NCBI GenBank assembly: GCA_023416515.1
Contig: JAEZHP010000115.1
Location: 1-7,340, forward strand
Direction: 5' to 3'
Source: Pseudomonadota bacterium
Lineage (GTDB): Bacteria; Pseudomonadota; Alphaproteobacteria; Sphingomonadales; Sphingomonadaceae
Length of the DNA: 7,340 nucleotides
Shown here: positions 1-6,380 of the stretch, one piece after another
Position numbering within the stretch: the stretch's first letter is position 1
How the letters are laid out: the number at the start of each line of letters is the position of its first letter
Position numbers and translations under genes: made by a program
Notes under the pieces: model-generated
The model's database searches: none
The model's input: the letters and a program-made list of their open reading frames with translations, nothing else
What the model was told of the DNA's origin: nothing

Positions 1-1503
1 GGTGCCGCGTGCCGCGGGGGCCGGCGTTTCGGCGCGCGTCGTTCGAGCCGCCGAGTTGCGCTGCGGGGCGGCACTCCGCGGCTGGCTGACGATCGGCTGC
101 TGAGCAGGCACCTGGCGAGTGATCGCCGGAGCCGCGGGCCGCTCGGCCTCGACCGGCAAGGCAGAGATGGCGGCGGCGACATCGGCGAAATCGATCCGAG
201 AGGCCGCCGTCGGGCTCGCCGGCCTTTCGCTTGCGGCAACCTGCACAGGCGCCGCCTGAACGGGGGCGGCCGGTGTAGGCACGGTCTGAACCGGAGAGGG
301 CTGCGCGGCCGCCTGGGCTACCGTCTGCGAGGTGCCAAGCCGCTCCCAGGCGTTCGGCTCGGGCGTCGCGGGCTGAACGACGGCAGGAGCCGCAGCCGCA
401 GGAGCGGTGATGCCGGCCAGTTCAACCGGCGCCTGCACCTGCGCGCTCAGCGCAGGGGTCGTCGCCGCGACGGTGCGGCTCAGCGGCTCGTGCGGATGCG
501 GCAAGTTGATGGCCAGCCGCGGAGCAACGACTGCCGCTGCGGGCGGCGCTGCCGCCGGACGGCTGGTCGGAGTGGCGGCGGCCGCCGTCACAGTACGACG
601 CGTGTCGACGGTACGGGCCGGCGCCTGCGAGGCGCCTGGCCGGCGACGATCCGCGGTGGAGGCGACTGCAATCGGAAGCCGGCCCTGGAGCGGCGAGGCG
701 CTGCCGCCGGCGAAGGCGAGAGCCCCCGGATCGGCCGAAACGGTTGCGCGGGCACCCCCGCCCGTCGTCGGGAAGCGGCCAAGGTGGGCCGCCGACGCCA
801 TTTGCACCGGCGACAGGTTGGCCATCCGCTGGAGGAATGGCACCATCGCGTCGGCGCTGCCGTTGGGCATGGCCAGGCGGGCGGCGTCGCGTGCTCCCAC
901 GGCATCGCCGCTCAGAGCCAGCACGAAGGCGCGGGTGCGAAGCGAGGCTCGGTCGCCGCTTCGAACCAGACCCTCGATCACTCGCAGCGCAGGCTCCCGC
1001 TGACCGGTGATCGCAAGGGACAGTGCGAGGCGCCGGCGAATTTCGGGATCCTCGCGATGGCGCAGCGCCATCACATAGTCCTGCTGCGCGCGAGCCGGCT
1101 GGCCGATCAGGTCGTAGGCAAGGCCGCGGTCGCCGGCCAGCGCAGCCTCGAGATGGCCGAGCGAGATCGCCTCCTGAAACAGGCGGAGGGCCTCGAGAGT
1201 GTTGCCGTTGTGGACGTGGGCCGAGGCGAGGCCGGCCTTGGCACGCGGATCGCGGGGTGCCAGTTCTACCGCCCTGGAGTAGAAGCCGAGCGCGGCGGTG
1301 GCGTCGCCGAGGTCGAGCGCCGCGCTGCCGGCGTCGATCAGGGCTGTGACGCTGTCAGGATTGTCGGCGAGCGCCTGGAGCTGGCGGCGCAGATCGGCGC
1401 CCGATCCGCCCGTCTGGGCAGCGGCCGGAGTGGCGAACGACAAAATTCCAGCAGCCGCGGCGAGCAAAGCGCCGCGGAGTCCCCGTCCCCGTGCGAAATT
1501 CAT
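1..1503 (-). CDS. Exported tetratricopeptide-repeat protein, probable SPOR-type envelope/division factor (C-terminus beyond window)
   Basis: The reading frame is open from ATG 1503 to the window edge (501 codons, no stop), so the gene is partial at its 3' end. Residues 1-29 look like a Sec signal peptide: basic start (RGRGLR), Ala/Leu-rich core, and a TPAAA-Q cleavage site near residue 29. Residues about 51-210 form four to five TPR-like helical pairs, for example the stretch ending GFYSRAVELAPRDP (73-86) and the next repeat with LEALRLFQEAISLG (103-116). A conserved-looking segment, FLQRMANLSPVQMA (223-236), follows. From about 250 to the edge the chain is an Ala/Pro/Gln/Thr-rich low-complexity linker, as expected in the periplasm. 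Sphingomonads often have such a protein after ftsZ, ending in a peptidoglycan-binding SPOR domain; that domain is inferred and not visible here. The start is supported by the signal peptide and a close upstream promoter, although no Shine-Dalgarno is seen. The export and TPR calls are firm, the exact role is not. Confidence 0.85.
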   Translation of the reverse strand, partial: MNFARGRGLRGALLAAAAGILSFATPAAAQTGGSGADLRRQLQALADNPDSVTALIDAGSAALDLGDATAALGFYSRAVELAPRDPRAKAGLASAHVHNGNTLEALRLFQEAISLGHLEAALAGDRGLAYDLIGQPARAQQDYVMALRHREDPEIRRRLALSLAITGQREPALRVIEGLVRSGDRASLRTRAFVLALSGDAVGARDAARLAMPNGSADAMVPFLQRMANLSPVQMASAAHLGRFPTTGGGARATVSADPGALAFAGGSASPLQGRLPIAVASTADRRRPGASQAPARTVDTRRTVTAAAATPTSRPAAAPPAAAVVAPRLAINLPHPHEPLSRTVAATTPALSAQVQAPVELAGITAPAAAAPAVVQPATPEPNAWERLGTSQTVAQAAAQPSPVQTVPTPAAPVQAAPVQVAASERPASPTAASRIDFADVAAAISALPVEAERPAAPAITRQVPAQQPIVSQPRSAAPQRNSAARTTRAETPAPAARGT

Positions 1504-1538
1504 GGACGGATTAGAAACCGATCCGGGTTTAACGACAA
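1504..1538 (-). promoter_or_regulatory. Predicted sigma70-like promoter of the TPR gene, apparently leaderless
   Basis: Read on the minus strand, a -35 element TTGTCG (1538-1533; four of six match TTGACA) is followed by a 17-nt spacer and a -10 element TCTAAT (1515-1510; five of six match TATAAT). Only six bases (CCGTCC) separate the -10 from the ATG at 1503. Transcription would therefore start at or within a base or two of the start codon. This agrees with the absence of a Shine-Dalgarno sequence there. The promoter lies just after the ftsZ terminator. This is a pattern match only, with no transcript data. Confidence 0.55.
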
Positions 1539-1603
1539 TGACCAACCCTGTGGAGTTGCGGCCAGTCGGGGCCGGAAAGAGATGGGTTGCGCCGATCACG
1601 GAT

Positions 1604-1633
1604 ATAAAAAGGGCGACGGCACCGCCGTCGCCC
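1604..1633 (-). terminator. Rho-independent terminator after ftsZ
   Basis: On the minus strand a perfect 10-bp GC-rich stem (GGGCGACGGC at 1633-1624 pairing with GCCGTCGCCC at 1620-1611) closes a 3-nt GGT loop and is followed directly by TTTTTAT (1610-1604). It lies 25 bp after the ftsZ stop codon. On the plus strand no T-run follows the hairpin, so it should work only for the ftsZ direction. It marks the end of the murB-ftsZ transcript and separates it from the TPR gene. Confidence 0.9.
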
Positions 1634-1658
1634 TCTTCGCCAGCCGTGGCGGCCGGGC

Positions 1659-3095
1659 TTACTGGTTGTTCTGGCGGTTGAGGAAGCGCGGAATGTCGAG
1701 CGGATCGCGCTCGCGCCGCATGCGCGGACCTTCGTCCTCGACCTGCGCCTTGGCCGCGCCGCGAGCGATGTTTGACATGCGCTCGAACAGGGTACCGCCT
1801 TCGTTGCGCGGAGCGGAGCGCTCCGGCGCGCGCGGCGCCTCCTGCTCCTGAGCGACCCAGGAGCGGGTCTCCGGCTCGGCTTCCTGCTGCGGCTCTTCGT
1901 CGCCGACCATGTCGACTTCGCCGAGCAGCAGCTCCTCGCCCACTTCGGCTTCCGCCGGAAGCTCGAGCGTCTCTTCCTCTTCGGCCTCGGCCGCGATCGG
2001 CTGCGGCTCGGACATGGTCGGGGCGATAGGTTCGGGCGCCGGCTGAGCGGCCGGCTTCTGGCTGTCCATCGTTCGGCTGCCCGGGAAGGCGAAGACCTTG
2101 GCCGGCTGGGCCGGAGCCTGGGTCACTGCCTCGGCATCGATTCCGGTCGCGACGACCGACACCCGGATCTTGCCTTCGAGGTCGTTGTTGAACGCCGAGC
2201 CCCAGATGATGTTGGCGTCCGGATCGACCAGGTCCTTGATGTGGTTGGCGGCCTCGTCGACTTCCATCAGTCGCATGTCCTCGCCGCCGGTGATCGAGAT
2301 GATCACACCCTTGGCGCCGCGCATCGACACGCCGTCGAGGAGCGGGTTGGCGATCGCCTGCTCGGCGGCGGCGATGGCGCGGTTGTCGCCCTCGGCCTCA
2401 CCGGTGCCCATCATCGCCTTGCCCATCTCGCTCATCACCGAGCGGACGTCGGCGAAGTCGAGGTTGATGAGGCCGGGCATGACCATCAGGTCGGTGATCC
2501 CGCGAACGCCCTGCTGGAGGACCTCGTCCGCCATCATGAACGCTTCCTTAAAGGTCGTGTTCGGGTTGGCGATTCGGAACAGGTTCTGGTTGGGGATGAC
2601 GATCAGCGTGTCGACATGCTGCTGAAGCTCGTGGATGCCGTTGTCGGCCGAGCGCGAGCGGCGGTTGCCTTCGAAGCTGAACGGCTTGGTGACGACTCCG
2701 ACGGTGAGAATGCCCTTGTCGCGCGCCGCCTTGGCGATGACCGGCGCAGCGCCGGTGCCGGTGCCGCCGCCCATGCCCGCGGCGATGAAGCACATGTGAG
2801 CGCCTTCCAGCGCCTGCTCGATTTCAGCGAGCGCTTCCTCGGCGGCGGCCTTGCCGATCTCCGGACGGGCGCCGGCCCCGAGGCCCTGCGTGATCTTGTG
2901 GCCGAGCTGGATCTTGCGATCGGCGAGGCTGTGGTTGAGCGCCTGAGCGTCCGTGTTGGCGACGACGAAATCGACGCCCTGAACATCGGAGTGGATCATG
3001 TTGGCGATGGCGTTGCCGCCGGCTCCGCCCACGCCGATCACACTGATCCGTGGCCGGAGCTCCTCAACTTCCGGACGGATGAAATCGATGCTCAT
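1659..3095 (-). CDS. ftsZ: Cell division protein FtsZ (tubulin-like GTPase)
   Basis: FtsZ (478 aa) is the cytoplasmic tubulin-like GTPase that forms the Z-ring at midcell. The N-terminal GTP-binding domain starts with ISVIGVGGAGGNAI (17-30) and carries the tubulin signature GGGTGTG (109-115). The T7 synergy loop NLDFADV (211-217) contains the Asp residues that complete the active site of the next subunit. The core ends near residue 320. A long acidic, Pro/Ala/Gln-rich linker (about 321-465) leads to the C-terminal conserved peptide DIPRFLNRQ (467-475), which binds FtsA and other partners, and then a short NNQ tail. The start at 3095 is supported by GGGGAG (3107-3102) six bases upstream. The switch segment reads FEGNRRSRSADNGI (141-154), where many FtsZs have RRM and AE; I take this as lineage variation. 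It is the last gene of the operon, 122 bp after ftsA and followed by a terminator. Confidence 0.98.
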   Translation of the reverse strand: MSIDFIRPEVEELRPRISVIGVGGAGGNAIANMIHSDVQGVDFVVANTDAQALNHSLADRKIQLGHKITQGLGAGARPEIGKAAAEEALAEIEQALEGAHMCFIAAGMGGGTGTGAAPVIAKAARDKGILTVGVVTKPFSFEGNRRSRSADNGIHELQQHVDTLIVIPNQNLFRIANPNTTFKEAFMMADEVLQQGVRGITDLMVMPGLINLDFADVRSVMSEMGKAMMGTGEAEGDNRAIAAAEQAIANPLLDGVSMRGAKGVIISITGGEDMRLMEVDEAANHIKDLVDPDANIIWGSAFNNDLEGKIRVSVVATGIDAEAVTQAPAQPAKVFAFPGSRTMDSQKPAAQPAPEPIAPTMSEPQPIAAEAEEEETLELPAEAEVGEELLLGEVDMVGDEEPQQEAEPETRSWVAQEQEAPRAPERSAPRNEGGTLFERMSNIARGAAKAQVEDEGPRMRRERDPLDIPRFLNRQNNQ

Positions 3096-3101
3096 TCACT
3101 T

Positions 3102-3107
3102 CTCCCC
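3102..3107 (-). promoter_or_regulatory. Ribosome binding site of ftsZ
   Basis: GGGGAG on the minus strand lies six bases before the ftsZ ATG. It is a clear purine-rich site, much stronger than those of the coupled genes ddl, ftsQ and ftsA upstream. This fits independent, high-level initiation for the most abundant division protein. Confidence 0.75.
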
Positions 3108-3155
3108 TGTTCCTCGGTCGCGCGGGCGTGAAAAACCTAGTTAAATCTTTCTGCA

Positions 3156-3191
3156 CCATGCGATTCTCGGGTGCGAGCAAAAATCGCATGG
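3156..3191 (-). repeat. 36-nt bulged palindrome (stem-loop) in the ftsA-ftsZ leader
   Basis: On the minus strand, CCATGCGATT (3191-3182) is the exact reverse complement of AATCGCATGG (3165-3156), giving a 10-bp outer stem. Inside it, CTCG (3177-3174) pairs with CGAG (3169-3166) around a CACC tetraloop. Four unpaired bases, TTTG (3181-3178), form a one-sided bulge. The element lies 60 bp upstream of the ftsZ ATG in a 122-bp gap, the only sizeable gap between genes in the operon. No T-run follows directly: the nearest TTTTT is 20 bases on (3135-3131), so it is not a standard terminator. It could be an mRNA structure, a processing site, or an operator for a dimeric regulator. A GANTC site (GATTC, 3162-3166) lies within it. 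Confidence 0.7.
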
Positions 3192-3217
3192 CGGTGGATA
3201 AATCGGTGACAAACCTG

Positions 3218-4492
3218 TTAATAACCACTCCGAAAGGCCGTGATCAGCCGCTGCAGGACGCTTCCCGAAGCCGCCCGCCCGCCGGTCGTCGGCCGGGGCC
3301 GGACCATTCGGGCGCGAAGATCGAGTTCGTCCGATCCAGCAAACTGTGCGAGGCCCGCCAAGGTTGCGAAAGCCGGGCCGCTATGTGCCTCTGGCAAGCC
3401 GGACAGACGCGGACGCCCGACGCGGACGGTTCGACCGAGCGCTCCCTGGAGGTAGTCGGCGACGCCCTTCAACTCGGCTCCGCCGCCAGTGATCACCACC
3501 TGCCGGCCGAGCGGACCTGAGAAGCCGAGTTGCTTCAGCGCCGCCGCGATCTCGCCGGTCAGCAAGTCGAGCCTTCGGCGGATGACCGCGACTAGCTCCG
3601 CGCGGGTGATGCGCGCGGATTCCACGCCATCGCCGCCGCCGGCGATCGGGGCGAGCTCGATCATGTCGTGATTGTCGCGCGGCGTGGTCGACGCCGAGCC
3701 GTAGAAGCATTTGATCCGCTCCGCCTCGGCGCGGCGCGTCCCGAAGGTTGAGGCGATGTCGTCGGTGATGTCCCCCGCGCCCATAGGGATCGACTTGAGA
3801 CCGGCGAGCGTTCCGACCGCGAACACGGAGACATTGGTGACTCCGGCGCCAAGCTCGACGAGCGCCACTCCGAGCTCGCGCTCCTCCTCGCTGAGGCACG
3901 ACTTGCCCGTCGCCACCGGCGAGGCGACGATCGCCTCGACCCCGAGATGGGCCGAGCGGACGCACAGATCGAGATTGGCCGCCGGCGCCGGTTCGGCTGC
4001 GACGAGATGGATGTCGACGGCGAGCTTGTCGGCGTGGAGGCCGAGCGGCTTCCTCACGCCCTCGAGCCCGTCCAGCGTGTAGAAGGCCGGGACCGCGTGG
4101 AGGATCATTCGGTCCTTGGGATCAATCGCGTCGCGGCCGGCATCGAGCAGGGCGTCGATATCGGACTGGCCGATCTGGCGCCCGCCGATCGCGACCTCGA
4201 CATTGGCGACGTCGCTGACCATGCCGCCGGCGGAGAAACCGACATAGACCTGCTCGATCCGGGTCGCGGCGATCCGCTCCGCCTGCTCGACCGCCTCGCG
4301 GATCGCCGCCTCGCACGCCGCCATGTCCGAGATGAAGCCGCGCTTCACCCCGCGGCTGGCGCGCTGGCCGGTGCCGAGGATGTTAAGCGTTCCGTCTTCG
4401 CCCGGCTCGGCGATGAGGGCGCAGATCTTGGACGAGCCGACGTCGAGGGCTCCGACCAGAGTGCGTTGAACGGGGGGCGTGGGACGCTTCAC
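3218..4492 (-). CDS. ftsA: Cell division protein FtsA (actin-like Z-ring membrane tether)
   Basis: FtsA (424 aa from the GTG) is an actin/Hsp70-fold ATP-binding protein that anchors FtsZ filaments to the inner membrane and helps recruit FtsQ and later proteins. Visible motifs are phosphate-1 ALDVGSSKICALI (15-27), the region after residue about 90 that should hold the FtsA-specific 1C subdomain, phosphate-2 LVELGAGVTNVSVF (211-224), and the adenosine motif VVITGGGAEL (332-341). The C-terminal VLQRLITAFRSGY (412-424) looks like the amphipathic membrane-targeting helix. No ATG lies near the N-terminus. GTG at 4492 lies 10 bases after GAGGA (4507-4503) and 2 bases after the ftsQ stop. A TTG at 4498, four bases after the same GAGGA and overlapping the ftsQ TGA, would add two residues. 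The phosphate-2 motif has Glu213 where Asp is usual. The same frame stays open far upstream through ftsQ, but that stretch is a shadow. Confidence 0.95.
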   Translation of the reverse strand: MKRPTPPVQRTLVGALDVGSSKICALIAEPGEDGTLNILGTGQRASRGVKRGFISDMAACEAAIREAVEQAERIAATRIEQVYVGFSAGGMVSDVANVEVAIGGRQIGQSDIDALLDAGRDAIDPKDRMILHAVPAFYTLDGLEGVRKPLGLHADKLAVDIHLVAAEPAPAANLDLCVRSAHLGVEAIVASPVATGKSCLSEEERELGVALVELGAGVTNVSVFAVGTLAGLKSIPMGAGDITDDIASTFGTRRAEAERIKCFYGSASTTPRDNHDMIELAPIAGGGDGVESARITRAELVAVIRRRLDLLTGEIAAALKQLGFSGPLGRQVVITGGGAELKGVADYLQGALGRTVRVGRPRLSGLPEAHSGPAFATLAGLAQFAGSDELDLRARMVRPRPTTGGRAASGSVLQRLITAFRSGY

Positions 4493-4494
4493 GA

Positions 4495-5454
4495 TCAAAT
4501 CGTCCTCGCCATTTGTTCTGGGGACTGGCCTGCCGGTACTGCCGGCGCAACCGCAGGCAGCTCGCCATTCTGGCCGGGCTTCAGGCGAACGATCATCCGC
4601 CCTTCGATGCGCATGTCGAAACGCACAAAATTGCCTCCGAGCAGCTGGCGGCGCTGGTCCATGTCGGCGAAGCGGCGGACCGCGCGCTGCGCCGGCTCCA
4701 TTCCCTCCGGAAGAGCAAGGGTCTCGCCGCTTCGGAACCTGAGATCCCAGCGCCGGTCGCCGATCCAGGTGGCGCTTGCGAGCAGCGGCCGAAGCCGCGG
4801 CGCCGCTTCCAGAAGAGCGCCCAGCTGGTTGACCTGTCGCTGGGCGCCCGGGCCGGCGACCACCGGCAGGGTCGGCACCGCGTCTGGATGAACCTCGCGA
4901 AGAGTGACCCCCTCGCCGTCGACCAGGAACAGCCGCGGCCCATTCTGCCACAAGGCGGCCGGGGCGCGCTCGACGACTTCTACGACCAGAGTGTCGGGAA
5001 GCCGGCGCGACACGCGGGCATCCTTGATCCAGGGGAAGGACATCAGCCGCGCCCGGATCCCGTCGAGATCGACCAGGGGCATGGCCCGGGACGGTTGGTC
5101 GAGGACGGCGTTGTAAACGGTGTTGTGATCCATCCGGTTGAGCCCGCGAAGCTCGACCCGGCGCACCTCGAAGCCGCTTGCCCCGACCTGCTCGCCGATC
5201 GCGGTGCCGGCCATTTGCGGAAGCCGAAGCGCCACCGCGGCCGCGGTGCCGACGACCAGGAGAACGAGCGCCACGCCCCACGTCACCAGCCGGCGCATGG
5301 TGGCGGGCGATACCGGCAAGCTTTCGAGCAGCCCGGGCTGCGGCTTCTTCTTGGCGCCGGAGCGCTTGCGGGCGGGCGCCGCTCGGCCGCCGGAACGGCT
5401 CGCCGGACGGCGCGCGGAAGATTGCGATCCTCTTGAGATGCGGGCGGCGGTCAT
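4495..5454 (-). CDS. ftsQ: Cell division protein FtsQ
   Basis: FtsQ (319 aa) is a single-pass inner-membrane protein that joins the Z-ring to the periplasmic divisome through FtsL and FtsB. Residues 1-56 are cytoplasmic and strongly basic (Arg/Lys/Ser/Ala/Pro-rich), longer than in E. coli but usual for alphaproteobacteria. One membrane helix follows (about 57-77, with VALVLLVVGTAAAVAL). The POTRA domain spans about 95-163 and contains VRRVELRGLNRMDHNTV (97-113) and FPWIKDARVSRRLPDTLVVEV (140-160). The FtsQ beta domain follows, with ALWQNGPRLFLVDGEGVTL (167-185). The Pro/Ala/Gln tail after about 296 is low complexity. The ATG at 5454 overlaps the ddl stop as ATGA and has no clear Shine-Dalgarno, so initiation probably depends on ddl translation. 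No catalytic activity is expected. Confidence 0.95.
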   Translation of the reverse strand: MTAARISRGSQSSARRPASRSGGRAAPARKRSGAKKKPQPGLLESLPVSPATMRRLVTWGVALVLLVVGTAAAVALRLPQMAGTAIGEQVGASGFEVRRVELRGLNRMDHNTVYNAVLDQPSRAMPLVDLDGIRARLMSFPWIKDARVSRRLPDTLVVEVVERAPAALWQNGPRLFLVDGEGVTLREVHPDAVPTLPVVAGPGAQRQVNQLGALLEAAPRLRPLLASATWIGDRRWDLRFRSGETLALPEGMEPAQRAVRRFADMDQRRQLLGGNFVRFDMRIEGRMIVRLKPGQNGELPAVAPAVPAGQSPEQMARTI

Positions 5455-6380
5455 GGTGAGATGCCCAATGCTTCGGCGACGATGCGCTCAACGAGATCGG
5501 CGTAGCTGATGCCGCGATATTTGGCCTGCTCTGGCACCAGGCTGAGCGGGGTCATTCCGGGCTGGGTGTTGACCTCGAGCAGGTAGAGGCCCTCGACGCC
5601 CCGCTCGTCGTCCCAGCGGAAATCGGAGCGTGACGTGCCTTCGCAGCCGAGCACCTGGTGAGCCTTCAGTGCCATCGCCATCGCGGCGTCGCGGACGTCG
5701 TCGGGAATCTGCGCCGGGCAGACATGGGTGGTGAGGCCGTCCGTATATTTGGCGTCGTAATCGTAGAAGCCCTGTGTCGGCTTCAATTCCGTCACCGCCA
5801 GAGCCTCGTCGCCAAGCACCGCGACGGTGAGCTCGTGGCCCTTGATGAAGGGCTCGGCGAGGAGATGGTCGAATTCCTGCCACGGCCCCTTCACGTCGCG
5901 GCCGATCGGGTTTCCGTAATTGCCGCTGTCGGTGACGATCGCGACTCCGACAGACGAGCCCTCGTTGACCGGCTTCAGCACATAGGGCCGCGCCATCGGG
6001 TCTTCGCGGTACAGGCTCTCGCTGTCGACGATCTTGCCGTCCGGCATCCGGATTCCGGCGGGGACGAGGACCTTCTTGGTTAGCTCCTTGTCGATCGCGA
6101 CGACCGAGGTCTCGAGACCGCTATGCGTGTAGGGCACCTGCATCAGGTCGAGCATGCCCTGGACGGTGCCGTCCTCACCCGGAGTGCCGTGGAGCGCGTT
6201 GAACACCACGTCCGGCCGAACTCCGGCGATGACCTGGGCGAGGTTGCGGTCCATGTCGATGCGCGTGACCTGGTGGCCGCGGCTCTCGAGCGCGTCGGCC
6301 ACCCCGTTGCCCGAGGTCAGCGACACTTCCCGCTCGGCCGACCAGCCGCCCATCAGGACCGCGATGTGCAGCTTCTTCAT
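5451..6380 (-). CDS. ddl: D-alanine--D-alanine ligase
   Basis: Cytoplasmic ATP-grasp ligase (309 aa) that joins two D-alanines using ATP; the dipeptide is then added to UDP-MurNAc-tripeptide by MurF. The N-terminal domain has HIAVLMGGWSAEREVSL (5-21), with Glu16 as the likely D-Ala-binding glutamate, and HGTPGEDG (64-71). ATP-grasp elements are DKELTKKVL (97-105) and VLKPVNEGSSVGV (134-146). The omega-loop FYDYDAKY (205-212) keeps the Tyr linked to D-Ala rather than D-Lac as second substrate, so this is not a VanA-like enzyme. The metal-binding motif LLEVNTQPGMT (267-277) is intact. The start at 6380 shares its A with the murB stop (TAATG) and has GGAG (6394-6391) 10 bases upstream; it begins MKKLHIAVLMGG as in the family. 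An upstream extension within murB is not credible. Length matches DdlB enzymes. Confidence 0.97.
   Translation of the reverse strand: MKKLHIAVLMGGWSAEREVSLTSGNGVADALESRGHQVTRIDMDRNLAQVIAGVRPDVVFNALHGTPGEDGTVQGMLDLMQVPYTHSGLETSVVAIDKELTKKVLVPAGIRMPDGKIVDSESLYREDPMARPYVLKPVNEGSSVGVAIVTDSGNYGNPIGRDVKGPWQEFDHLLAEPFIKGHELTVAVLGDEALAVTELKPTQGFYDYDAKYTDGLTTHVCPAQIPDDVRDAAMAMALKAHQVLGCEGTSRSDFRWDDERGVEGLYLLEVNTQPGMTPLSLVPEQAKYRGISYADLVERIVAEALGISP

Noticed and set aside
490..1851. A 453-codon open frame on the plus strand opposite the TPR gene and the end of ftsZ
   Set aside because: It is Arg/Gly-rich with no domain pattern, runs through the terminator and over the ftsZ linker, and is explained by GC-rich antisense of real genes.
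3064..3189. A possible 41-codon upstream ORF starting in the palindrome and overlapping the ftsZ start out of frame
   Set aside because: It has no Shine-Dalgarno, its ATG is created by the palindrome arm, and its peptide resembles nothing known; chance is more likely, though it could be tested with ribosome profiling.
3184..3212. TTGTCA (3212-3207) as the -35 of an ftsZ promoter
   Set aside because: No acceptable -10 occurs 16-19 bases downstream; the best hexamer there, TGCGAT, is poor and lies in the palindrome arm.
3138..3221. Two TTAAC boxes (3144-3140 and 3221-3217) as CtrA sites for ftsZ
   Set aside because: Neither has a matching second half-site at the 7-base spacing of the TTAA-N7-TTAA motif, and one overlaps the ftsA stop codon.
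3128..3520. Plus-strand ORF across the ftsA-ftsZ gap and the end of ftsA
   Set aside because: Most of it is antisense to ftsA, it has no recognisable domain, and codon use is that of a shadow.
4493..5491. 5' extension of the ftsA frame through all of ftsQ (would give a 757-residue protein)
   Set aside because: The extension is low-complexity Arg/Ala/Gly sequence, a frame shadow of ftsQ; FtsA homology begins just after 4492.
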